A stretch of DNA of 32,324 nt from Anaerolineaceae bacterium (GTDB taxonomy: Bacteria > Chloroflexota > Anaerolineae > Anaerolineales > Anaerolineaceae). Numbering within the stretch: position 1 is the first letter of the stretch; every line of letters starts with the position of its first letter. The notes under the pieces were generated by a model. That model worked only from the letters and a program-made list of their open reading frames with translations. It was not told where the DNA came from and did no database searches. The translations under genes were made by a program, and so were the position numbers. This document shows positions 24,566 to 32,037 of this stretch, in pieces. The stretch is from positions 1-32,324 of the forward strand of contig JAGOVY010000007.1 in the NCBI GenBank assembly GCA_018060515.1, written 5' to 3'.

Positions 24566-25461
24566 TCTGTCTCCTCAAGGGTTGCCAGCGGATCTGCCAA
24601 AGCATGTTCAAACGCCCGCGTCACTTCTTGCTCAACTTCGTTGTGCAACTGTTCCAGAGTCTCCAACGGCAATCTGGCGGCAAGTATTTTCAGTGGGTCG
24701 CGTGTGGAGCGAAGCTCCCTGATCACAGCCTCCGAACGGGTATCATCACCTTTGGAGTGCGGACCAAAGCGCACGGTGTTTAGCACCAGCGCCTGAGGCA
24801 GAGAGTTTTTAAGGATGCTGGTAACACACTTCAACGATGCTTGTTGAACTTCGCTCACATCACTCGTATTCAACTCTGTCACCTGAATATCGAAAGCCTG
24901 CAATCGTTCGGGAATTCTGCCTGCCATCACGAGCGCAGTGGGCGTGGTTTGCGCGATGTGATTGTGCTCCACTACTATGAGCAGCGGTACACGCCACAAG
25001 GAAGCCATATTGCATGCCTCGTATAAAGCGCCCTCGCCAAACGTACCATCACCAACAAACAAAGTTACAAGCGCGCCAGATTGTTTTTCTTTTTCAGCCA
25101 GCGCCATCCCTGCGGCGATCGGAACAATACCACCCTGAACGCCGTTGGAATACAGGTTGCGCCAGTGAATATGCTGTGAGCCTCCTCTGCCGCCGCAAAG
25201 CCCGGTTGCCTTTCCCATCATTTCAGCGAAGAGTGAGCGCATATCACCGCCATAAGCGATAAAGTGACCATGGCAGCGGTGGTTGGTTACAATTACATCG
25301 TCCGGCTGCAGCACGCTAATCACGCCGGCGGCGTTGGCTTCTTGCCCAATCGAGGTATGGGTTGTGCCGGCAAACACCCCACGCGAGAATTCTTCCAACA
25401 CAGTTTCTTCAAAACGGCGAATACGGAACATGGTACGGTAGAGTTCAATCTCGTTCAGCAT
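24562..25461 (-). CDS. 2-oxoacid dehydrogenase E1 component, alpha subunit
   Basis: The 299-residue protein is slightly shorter than usual E1-alpha (about 320-330). It shows THTSIGQEANAAGV, HRCHGHFIAYGGDM, GRGGSQHIHW and the thiamine diphosphate motif GDG (137-139) to Asn167 (VVEHN), followed by IAQTTPT. Near the end GPHSKGDDTR marks the phosphorylation-loop region of the family. It forms the ThDP-dependent decarboxylase with E1-beta. The substrate could be pyruvate, a branched 2-oxoacid or another acid. Its start overlaps the 3-methyladenine glycosylase gene by seven bases. Confidence 0.94.
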   Translation of the reverse strand: MLNEIELYRTMFRIRRFEETVLEEFSRGVFAGTTHTSIGQEANAAGVISVLQPDDVIVTNHRCHGHFIAYGGDMRSLFAEMMGKATGLCGGRGGSQHIHWRNLYSNGVQGGIVPIAAGMALAEKEKQSGALVTLFVGDGTFGEGALYEACNMASLWRVPLLIVVEHNHIAQTTPTALVMAGRIPERLQAFDIQVTELNTSDVSEVQQASLKCVTSILKNSLPQALVLNTVRFGPHSKGDDTRSEAVIRELRSTRDPLKILAARLPLETLEQLHNEVEQEVTRAFEHALADPLATLEETE

Positions 25462-26045
25462 GTGCCAACCTCATTGGTGATCGTAAATCGCCAAGGAATG
25501 GAACGCCAGGGTTCTGGTGTGGAATCTATCCCGATACGTGCTGATGTATGGATGGATTTGTCTTCTACCTTTATCCCCTCTTCTATGAAAAGAGGGTTTG
25601 ATGAATCTGTCAACAATGAACCATTCAGTTCACCATCAACATTAAACGCTTTACAAATTTTCGCCGGTCCGTTACACCAAAGCGCCGGCTTTACTCCCGG
25701 CCGGTGAGCGGTGATTAAATCCAACCCTTCTTCCGGTTGGAGGGCACGAATTAATACTGCCGCAGGGTAGCCTTCGGCGCCGCAGACTGCATTGAGGCAC
25801 CAATGCATGCCATAGGTAAAGTAAATATATGCCCGCCCTCCATTGGCATACATCACAGCATTACGGCGGGTTTTTCCCCGGTGGGCATGACACGCCAGGT
25901 CATCCTCTCCGCGATAGGCTTCTGTCTCGTTGATTATTCCAGAGATACGTCGTCCGTTCAGTCGGCGCACCAGACGCTTACCCAGCAAAGCGCGTGCCAC
26001 CACAGTAGGATCGGACAGAAAGAATATTTCAGACAGGCATTTCAT
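25455..26045 (-). CDS. 3-methyladenine DNA glycosylase (AAG/MPG family)
   Basis: The 196-residue enzyme starts MKCLSEIFFLSDPTVVARAL, as family members do, and has the catalytic Glu in INETEAYRGEDD, HAHRGKTRRNAVMYANGG, IYFTYGMHWCLN and the ALWCNGPAKICKAF block. It removes alkylated purines and hypoxanthine by flipping the base. An in-frame ATG eight codons upstream (26069) adds a sequence unlike the family. A TATAAT (26057 to 26052) ends six bases before the ATG at 26045 and there is no Shine-Dalgarno, so a leaderless transcript is likely. Its end overlaps the E1-alpha gene, an odd partner for a repair enzyme. Confidence 0.93.
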   Translation of the reverse strand: MKCLSEIFFLSDPTVVARALLGKRLVRRLNGRRISGIINETEAYRGEDDLACHAHRGKTRRNAVMYANGGRAYIYFTYGMHWCLNAVCGAEGYPAAVLIRALQPEEGLDLITAHRPGVKPALWCNGPAKICKAFNVDGELNGSLLTDSSNPLFIEEGIKVEDKSIHTSARIGIDSTPEPWRSIPWRFTITNEVGTC

Positions 26046-26124
26046 ACTGGTATTATACTCAAACGGCATCCGCTCGCAGCAGGTTGGAGGAATTAGAATC
26101 GGATCTTCGCTGGCAGCCTAAACG

Positions 26125-27072
26125 CTAATCAGCGCTGGTGTTATTGTGTTGAGCTTTCCCGTTGATAAAGGCCAACGTTTTCGCCAGCCCGTCTGACAAC
26201 TCGATTTTTGGTTCGTAGTCGAGAAGCTGCCGCGCCGCGCTGATATCTGCGCACAGACGGCTCAAGCCGCCCTCGCTGCGTGGATTGTAGACAATTTCAG
26301 GTTTGCCGCCAGTCAACTCGACAGCCAGACGTGAGAGCTCTTTAACGGAAGTTTCTGTTCCACTGCCGATGTTAATCGTGAGCTGGTTTACATCCGGCGC
26401 GTCCGCCGCCGAGATCATTCCCTCAACCACGTCATCCAAATACACATAGTCGCGCGTTTGGCTGCCGTCGCCATGAATGACGATCGTACCGTTTTCCGCT
26501 GCCTGGCGTAGAAAAGAAGGGATAACCGGCGTATGTACCGGCGGGATGTGCTGCCCGGGACCATAGGCATTGAAAACCCGCAGGCACACGGTTTCAATCC
26601 CCCATAGACTGCCAATTGATTTTACATAGTATTCTGCAGCCACCTTTGAAACGGCATAAGGCGCCCGCGGGTTGGGTATGGCGCTTTCATTCACCGGCTG
26701 CTGCGGCTGATTGCCATATACCGTTCCGGAGGAAATAAAAACCACACGCCGCACACCAACATCGCGCATGGCTTCCATGAGTGTGACGGTACCGCCAACA
26801 TTGACATGATTGTATTCACGAGGATAAAGTACAGATTCCTGTACGCTTACCATGGCGGCCAGGTGATAGACACAATCTACCCGCTGCAATAATGACCACA
26901 GCTTGGGGCGGTCGTTGACATCGCCAACTGTGAGCTGAACCTGCTGGTTTAAGGAGTTCGGGTCACCGGTGGAAAGATCATCGAGCCCCAACACCACATT
27001 ATCAATTGCCGCCAAACGGTTGGCAAGAGCAGAACCCAGAAAACCGGCAGCCCCTGTGATGAGATATCTCAT
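26125..27072 (-). CDS. NAD-dependent sugar epimerase/dehydratase (extended SDR)
   Basis: The 315-residue protein begins MRYLITGAAGFLGSALANRL (GxxGxxG NAD site), with DDLSTG after strand 2, the catalytic Ser in FISSGTVYG and Tyr-Lys in APYAVSKVAAEYY. The C-terminal half has FNAYGPGQ and GDGSQTRDYVYLDDVVEG, typical of UDP-glucose 4-epimerase-like enzymes. It should epimerise or dehydrate a nucleotide sugar. It is the first gene of the leftward acyltransferase cluster, with a 79-base gap to the glycosylase. No aminotransferase is adjacent, but one lies at 18094. Confidence 0.94.
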   Translation of the reverse strand: MRYLITGAAGFLGSALANRLAAIDNVVLGLDDLSTGDPNSLNQQVQLTVGDVNDRPKLWSLLQRVDCVYHLAAMVSVQESVLYPREYNHVNVGGTVTLMEAMRDVGVRRVVFISSGTVYGNQPQQPVNESAIPNPRAPYAVSKVAAEYYVKSIGSLWGIETVCLRVFNAYGPGQHIPPVHTPVIPSFLRQAAENGTIVIHGDGSQTRDYVYLDDVVEGMISAADAPDVNQLTINIGSGTETSVKELSRLAVELTGGKPEIVYNPRSEGGLSRLCADISAARQLLDYEPKIELSDGLAKTLAFINGKAQHNNTSAD

Positions 27073-27101
27073 GGTCGCGCTTTCATAAATCGAGTTTCTG
27101 C

Positions 27102-27131
27102 ATTATAGCACAGCGAGTTTTCATAGGTCAG
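27102..27131 (-). promoter_or_regulatory. Promoter for the sugar epimerase gene
   Basis: On the minus strand CTGACC (27131 to 27126), an 18-base spacer and TGC-TATAAT (extended -10; hexamer 27107 to 27102). The -35 lies in the last codons of the adenosine deaminase gene. The leader would be about 23 bases. Confidence 0.6.
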
Positions 27132-28126
27132 GTTTGTTTTTGAGCGCGCAAAGATGCTTTTTCTTCCGGAGAAATAAAAGCGGTCTCGAGAGCGTTGATT
27201 TGCGCCTGACGGATTAACTCCGGCTTTAACCCTGCTTGCGGCGCAGCGATGGTGTATTCGTAGTTCAGGTCAATCGCGCTGATCCCCGGATCATCTGTGT
27301 TGAGCGATGCCAGTAGCCCTCTCTCCAGAAATCGCCGCATCGGGTGAGAGGCATAATCAGTCACCGTGCTGGTTTGAACGTTGCTGGTCAGGTTGCATTC
27401 GATGCCAATTTGGTTGTCGTAGAGAAAATCCATCAGCGCTTCATCTTCTGGCGCGTGCACAGCATGCCCGATGCGCTCAGCGCCAAGCTCACGCACTGCC
27501 TGCCAAATGGAAGCCGGACCGGCGGCCTCTCCGGCATGCGCGGTGATTTTCCAGCCGGCAGCGCGCGCTTTCTGAAAATGCGCTGTAAACAAGTCTCCGG
27601 GATAATGCGCTTCATCACCCGCCAGATCAAGCCCTACGAATTCATCAGCAAAACGCAGTTCAGCCTGCAATTCCTTCATCGCAATTTCAGGTCCATAATG
27701 ACGCGAGAGAATGCCCAGTTGATTCACCAGAATCGGGTACGCTTTACAGGCAGCGTGGATTCCCGCGGTCACTGCTTCCACCACTCCTTCCGGATGAAGC
27801 TGGTGGGCTTCTGCCATAAACCATGGGCTGTAGCGCAATTCGATATAGTCAATGTTCTCGCGCTGGGCATCTTCAACACATTCGTAGGCTACACGGAAGC
27901 AGGCATCATAATCTACCAGAATGCCAGTCATCCATTTAAATTTCTCGATAAACGCCATCACCCCTGGTTGAGGCGAGGAGACCTGCACAAATGGGCGCAG
28001 CGTTTCAATAGTTTTTGCGGGCAGCGGCAGGTTATGCCGCAGCCCAAGCTCAAGGATGGTTTCAAGGCGTACACTGCCATCCAGATGCCGATGCAGCTCA
28101 ACCAGCGGTAAATCAGTAGAAATCAT
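27128..28126 (-). CDS. Adenosine deaminase family protein
   Basis: With the ATG at 28126 the product has 332 residues and begins MISTDLPLVELHRHLDGSVR, carrying the first metal-binding H-x-H. AHAGE (about 197), RIGHAVHA (about 222) and SLNTDDP (about 276) complete the zinc site and catalytic Asp pair. It deaminates adenosine or a related purine to the inosine form; adenine or aminofutalosine cannot be excluded by eye. AGGAG is eight bases upstream of this start. A longer in-frame version would run through the lipoprotein gene and is rejected. It is the last of four tightly packed genes. Confidence 0.95.
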   Translation of the reverse strand: MISTDLPLVELHRHLDGSVRLETILELGLRHNLPLPAKTIETLRPFVQVSSPQPGVMAFIEKFKWMTGILVDYDACFRVAYECVEDAQRENIDYIELRYSPWFMAEAHQLHPEGVVEAVTAGIHAACKAYPILVNQLGILSRHYGPEIAMKELQAELRFADEFVGLDLAGDEAHYPGDLFTAHFQKARAAGWKITAHAGEAAGPASIWQAVRELGAERIGHAVHAPEDEALMDFLYDNQIGIECNLTSNVQTSTVTDYASHPMRRFLERGLLASLNTDDPGISAIDLNYEYTIAAPQAGLKPELIRQAQINALETAFISPEEKASLRAQKQT

Positions 28127-28137
28127 CTTCAGCTCTC

Positions 28138-28644
28138 CTATGGTGTTCCCAGCATGGTGATGCTCACACCTGCCACTTCGGCGCTTTGCAAAATTCTCTC
28201 CACATCCTCTGCGGGCGGGTAAGTGAAATAAGCGGTGCCTTCGCTCACTTGCCCCGCAAGGTTGATGCCACCCCAAAAGATTTCTTCGCCGGCGGGCATG
28301 CGTTCGATCAGCTTCAGTAAATCTTCAATATTTGTCAGGGTGATTTTGATTAATTCTTCGTCATTGATGGTTGTGTCTGCGCTGGTAATCTCTTCAAACG
28401 ATTTATTACGATTTGTGGCAGTGACAATTGTGTAAGCCCAACCAAAATCGGTCTTCCAGCAGAACAGCTCATAACCTTTGAGCGACTGCGGCAAAGGATT
28501 CGGGATACTGTCCCAATCCAGCGGTACATCATCCAGAGCTGGTGTTTCAGCGCTGTCCGTTAATGGAGCAGCCACACCGCAGGCAGCTAAACTCAGAAGG
28601 CAGAGGATGCCATAACAAAGTGTGAAGATCCTTTTTAGATTCAT
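28138..28644 (-). CDS. Lipoprotein of unknown function
   Basis: The 168-residue product has a signal peptide (MNLKRIFTLCYGILCLLSLA) ending in the lipobox LAAC at residues 19-22. The mature part is acidic, with YELFCWKTDFGWAYTIVTATN and IERMPAGEEIFWGGINLAGQ as the most distinctive segments. I do not recognise a family. It overlaps the GNAT stop codon by four bases (ATGA) and precedes adenosine deaminase by 11 bases, so all are cotranscribed. Confidence 0.82.
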   Translation of the reverse strand: MNLKRIFTLCYGILCLLSLAACGVAAPLTDSAETPALDDVPLDWDSIPNPLPQSLKGYELFCWKTDFGWAYTIVTATNRNKSFEEITSADTTINDEELIKITLTNIEDLLKLIERMPAGEEIFWGGINLAGQVSEGTAYFTYPPAEDVERILQSAEVAGVSITMLGTP

Positions 28645-29120
28645 GCCGTTTCACCGCTGAGCGTGGGAACATCGCGCGATAACAAGACTATCTCAGGGCG
28701 CCGAACCCAGCCCCCCTGCTGCCAGAACGCCAGCCCGGTCTGATTGACAGCATACACCATGATATGACACTTGTGTATTCCTTGTCTCCGCAGTGCGCCC
28801 AAGGTGCGCTCCACCAATTCACTGCCAATTCCCCGCTTGCGGCACCTTGCATCTATCGCAAGGTGATAGAGATAGCCGCGCCTGCCATCCGTCCCGCAGA
28901 GGCATGTTCCGATCAACTCTCCGTCCTCAATGGCGCTAAACGAAAGCCCAGGGTTTCGCTGTAAGAAGCTTTTCAACGCCTCAGGCTGGTCTGCATCGCT
29001 CAGCCCCATCCCTTCGCAGCGGTGCCAAAGATCCAGCGCAGCGTCAATATCTTCAACAGTCATTTCACTGCACTGCGGCATTGTCATTTTCATTCGATTC
29101 TTTGGCGTTGATTTCATCAC
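28641..29120 (-). CDS. GNAT-family N-acetyltransferase
   Basis: The core begins with MTVEDIDAALDLWHRCEGMG and contains the acetyl-CoA loop CRKRGIGSELVERTL (Q/R-x-x-G-x-G/A type), the beta strand GYLYHLAIDA, then YAVNQTGLAFWQQGGWVRRP. It transfers an acetyl group to an amine; the substrate is unknown. The start is uncertain. A GTG at 29120 has GAGGAGG nine bases upstream but overlaps the nitroreductase gene by 56 bases; ATGs at 29093, 29087 and 29081 lack such a site. Product length is about 160 residues with the preferred start. It overlaps the next gene by four bases. Confidence 0.86.
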   Translation of the reverse strand: MMKSTPKNRMKMTMPQCSEMTVEDIDAALDLWHRCEGMGLSDADQPEALKSFLQRNPGLSFSAIEDGELIGTCLCGTDGRRGYLYHLAIDARCRKRGIGSELVERTLGALRRQGIHKCHIMVYAVNQTGLAFWQQGGWVRRPEIVLLSRDVPTLSGETA

Positions 29121-29676
29121 GTTTTGAAACCTCCTCATCGCCTTTTTCGCCGCTTTCACCCTGAAACGGACCCCAATGAACGCGCTTCTCATCATATTGC
29201 GTGCGCGCCTCTTTTGATTCAGCAGGGTAGCCAATGTAGATAAGATTCAGCGGAGTAACTCCGGTAGGGAGATTAAGAATACTTTTTACCTGGCGTTCAA
29301 ACAGCGCAATCGGATGCACACCCACCCAAACCGACCCCAAACCGAGGGCTGTAGCAGCCAACAGAATATTCTCAGTGGCGGCGCTGCAATCCTGCACCCA
29401 GAACTTATCGCCGACCCTGCTCTTTTGCATCCGCCTGCTGCCCAGCACGCAGATAACCAAGGGGGCAGCCATTTTAGCGAACATGAGCGCGCCGCGGAAT
29501 TTCTCCAGGATCGGTTTCTCTGTAATCACCACAAACTCCCAAGGCTGGGCGTTGACGGCACTCGGACCCGCCATACCTGCTTCGAGCAGCAGGCGGATCT
29601 TTTCTTCTTCAACGGATTCTTCTGTGAAAAGCCTGATGCTGCGGCGCTTCAGAATCACCTCTATAGTTTCATTCAT
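29065..29676 (-). CDS. Nitroreductase-family FMN oxidoreductase
   Basis: The 203-residue protein begins MNETIEVILKRRSIRLFTEE, with the FMN-binding RRSIR typical of the family, then GPSAVNAQPWEFVVI and LGLGSVWVGVHP near residue 125. The enzyme reduces nitro compounds, quinones or flavins with NAD(P)H. The last 30 residues are a charged, Glu/Asn-rich tail whose DNA also holds the start of the GNAT gene. The ATG at 29676 has GGAG seven bases upstream and fits the family; a GTG ten codons earlier does not. First gene of the four-gene unit. Confidence 0.93.
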   Translation of the reverse strand: MNETIEVILKRRSIRLFTEESVEEEKIRLLLEAGMAGPSAVNAQPWEFVVITEKPILEKFRGALMFAKMAAPLVICVLGSRRMQKSRVGDKFWVQDCSAATENILLAATALGLGSVWVGVHPIALFERQVKSILNLPTGVTPLNLIYIGYPAESKEARTQYDEKRVHWGPFQGESGEKGDEEVSKRDEINAKESNENDNAAVQ

Positions 29677-29730
29677 CGTTTCACTCCAATAAACCCCGCC
29701 CAACACTGCATGGCAGGCTCCTATTCATTG

Positions 29731-29736
29731 ATTATA
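29731..29736 (-). promoter_or_regulatory. -10 box for the nitroreductase operon
   Basis: A perfect TATAAT on the minus strand (29736 to 29731) lies 55 bases before the nitroreductase ATG. No convincing -35 box was seen. The gap 29677-29865 separates it from the divergent MFS gene. Confidence 0.4.
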
Positions 29737-29865
29737 AAGGGATTTCAAATTAGATTCATCTCTCGCAGCGGCAAATTGTTGCCTCAGTAGTGAATACTCA
29801 ATCAATACCCCTCGATTACCGCCCAATTTTTGCGGGTTATGATTTAATACAATCAGGTATTCAAA

Positions 29866-31083
29866 TTGAAATATTCTCGCACGTTTGCTTCTTTGAAACA
29901 TCCCAACTTCCGCCTGTGGTTCAGCGGACAGGTTGTCTCACTGGTCGGTACATGGATGCAATCTACCGCTCAGGGATATCTGGTTTACCAACTGACTGAA
30001 TCTCCTGTGATGTTGGGCTTGGTGGGGTTCGCCAATGGCATTCCGGTGTGGTTGTTTTCTCTGCACGCCGGTAGAATCGCTGACCGAATCTCACGACGCA
30101 AGATGCTGATCATCACCCAGGCTTCGATGATGCTCTTGGCGTTCATCCTTGCCTTCCTCACCTTCACCAACCTGGTCAAGCCCTGGCATATAATCATCCT
30201 GGCGCTTCTGCTGGGGACGGCAAACGCTTTTGATGCCACCGGACGACAATCCTTTGTCATCGACCTGGTGCCGCGGGAAGACCTCACGAATGCCATAGCG
30301 CTCAACAGTTCCGTCTTCAACCTTGGCACAATTGTTGGGCCCACCATCGCTGCGGTGGTGTACGCCTGGCTCGGTCCGGGGTGGTGTTTTACCATTAACG
30401 GCATTTCATTCATTGCGGTTATCGCTGCCCTCGGCTTAATGCACCTTCCTCCGAGAAAACCCGTCAAACCCGATGAGGGTTCTGGGTTTGGTAAATTGAC
30501 TGACGGGCTTCAATTTTCGTTTCAAGACAAGAACATTCGTGTCTTACTGATAATGCTGACTGTAACCGCCATTTTTGGTTACGGGCTCTTAACTCTGATG
30601 CCGGCTTGGGCAACGAACGTTTTAGGCGGTAACGTCACCACAAATGGTTTACTCCTGTCTGCCCGTGGACTGGGATCTCTGATCGCTGCATTAATGATCG
30701 CATCGATTGGCGCGCAAATCACCCGGGGCAAATTGTGGACAATCGGGGCGCTTGTTATGCCGGTATCCTTGATCATCTTCTCCCTCTTCAGGGTTTTACC
30801 TGTGTCGTTGATGATGCTCGTGGTGATGGGCTGGAGCTTGATGTCAGTGGTGAACCTGACCAACGCGCTCATTCAAACTCACGTACCAGATGAGCTGCGC
30901 GGGCGGGTGATGAGCGTTTATATCCTCCTCTTCCAGGGCGGGTTCCCCATTGGCTCGCTGGCTGCGGGTTGGCTGGCGGGTATCACCAGTGAAGCCATCA
31001 CTGTTTTTGCATTCGCATGCGTCATTCTATTTGTTGTGATAATTATCCAGATTCGCCAGCCATCAATCAGACAATACAATTAG
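29866..31083 (+). CDS. MFS exporter, EntS-like (MFS_3)
   Basis: The 405-residue protein begins SRTFASLKHPNFRLWFSGQV, the usual opening of the MFS_3/EntS group, then GTWMQSTAQGYLVYQLT and the loop signature GRIADRISRRKML. About 12 helices follow, with FDATGRQSFVIDLVPREDL and HVPDELRGRVMSVYILLFQG, both highly characteristic of the family. EntS exports enterobactin; other members export drugs or siderophores, so the cargo is open. The start is TTG at 29866 with AGG eight bases upstream. It is divergent from the nitroreductase unit. Confidence 0.93.
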   Translation: MKYSRTFASLKHPNFRLWFSGQVVSLVGTWMQSTAQGYLVYQLTESPVMLGLVGFANGIPVWLFSLHAGRIADRISRRKMLIITQASMMLLAFILAFLTFTNLVKPWHIIILALLLGTANAFDATGRQSFVIDLVPREDLTNAIALNSSVFNLGTIVGPTIAAVVYAWLGPGWCFTINGISFIAVIAALGLMHLPPRKPVKPDEGSGFGKLTDGLQFSFQDKNIRVLLIMLTVTAIFGYGLLTLMPAWATNVLGGNVTTNGLLLSARGLGSLIAALMIASIGAQITRGKLWTIGALVMPVSLIIFSLFRVLPVSLMMLVVMGWSLMSVVNLTNALIQTHVPDELRGRVMSVYILLFQGGFPIGSLAAGWLAGITSEAITVFAFACVILFVVIIIQIRQPSIRQYN

Positions 31084-31288
31084 TACTTCAAGGCAGCCAG
31101 CCAAGTAATTCTCCATCCAGGCGCATCGTACAGCGAAATTGACTTTGATGGAAAAGTCATCTATTCAGAAACCATCAAGGGAGCGTGCCGTGAGCCTGAT
31201 ATGAGGTGCCTGGGTGGTCAGAGTATTATGTTATAGTATTCCCTGATTCGCTTGGCGTAATTTGACAATAAATTAAGAGGGTTCATTA

Positions 31289-31909
31289 GTGCAGTTCAAT
31301 AAAAAACATCTAAAAAGCTACGGCTATCTGGCCGCGGGGATCATCTTCTTGCTGCTGGCTGCAGTTTTTCTGGCAGGCGGCATGGGGCGGAACCCGCTCT
31401 ACACGCTCCAATTGCTCACTGGCCGCATCGCCATCTTCTTTTTACTGGCCTGCCTGAGCATCACCCCATTGCGTACGATCACCGGATGGATCGCTGTCTC
31501 CCCATTGCGCATGGCGTTTGGGCTAAATGCGTTCTTTTTTGCTCTGGCCCATGTGCTGGTAATGATTGCGCTGGAGTATCCCCTAAATTTCAACCAATTC
31601 ATTCAAACCCTCGAATACCGGCGATATATCGTACCTGGAGCTCTGGCGTTCATAATTCTGCTGGTTCTGGCGATCACATCGTTGAATCGGGTTAAAAAAT
31701 TCACTCGCACCATCTGGAAGAAGATTCACAAATTCGTGTACCTTGCCGCAGTTCTCGCACTGCTGCATTACATGTGGATTGCCAATGCGGGCGGTATCAA
31801 AGTAATCCCAACCCTCAGCGCGATTTATTTAGTGGTTCTTTTCATCCTGCGTGTGAATGTTATTAAAGAAGCAATCATAACCAGAAGGTTAAAGAAGACC
31901 AGCGCTTGA
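31289..31909 (+). CDS. MsrQ/YedZ-like haem membrane protein (ferric reductase-like domain)
   Basis: The 206-residue protein has about six helices. LTGRIAIFFLLACLSITPLR is the hallmark entry of the YedZ/MsrQ family, followed by FALAHVLVMIALEYP, then WKKIHKFVYLAAVLALLHYMW, which supply His residues for b-type haem. MsrQ passes electrons from the quinone pool to the periplasmic methionine sulfoxide reductase MsrP, but no msrP is present here, so the partner may be elsewhere or different. The start is GTG at 31289 with AGAGGG seven bases upstream. Confidence 0.87.
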   Translation: MQFNKKHLKSYGYLAAGIIFLLLAAVFLAGGMGRNPLYTLQLLTGRIAIFFLLACLSITPLRTITGWIAVSPLRMAFGLNAFFFALAHVLVMIALEYPLNFNQFIQTLEYRRYIVPGALAFIILLVLAITSLNRVKKFTRTIWKKIHKFVYLAAVLALLHYMWIANAGGIKVIPTLSAIYLVVLFILRVNVIKEAIITRRLKKTSA

Positions 31910-31922
31910 TTTTTGGGTTTAT

Positions 31923-31950
31923 TTGACAGCGTTTTCTTTTAAGATATAAT
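31923..31950 (+). promoter_or_regulatory. Near-consensus promoter of tRNA-Lys
   Basis: TTGACA (31923-31928) and TATAAT (31945-31950) with a 16-base spacer, both hexamers perfect. Transcription should start about eight bases before the tRNA. Confidence 0.88.
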
Positions 31951-31964
31951 AATCCGCGTAGGTT

Positions 31965-32019
<55 letters not shown>

Positions 32020-32037
<18 letters not shown>

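Noticed and set aside
28127-28276. 50-codon N-terminal extension of adenosine deaminase
   Set aside because: It lies wholly in another frame of the lipoprotein gene; the ATG at 28126 has AGGAG and fits the family N-terminus.
31084-31236. Fifty codons open in frame after the stop of the MFS gene (includes EIDFDGKVIYSETIKG)
   Set aside because: No start codon with a ribosome-binding site, no resemblance to MFS C-termini, and a 50-codon open run after a stop is not rare by chance. A decayed gene fragment is possible but unsupported.
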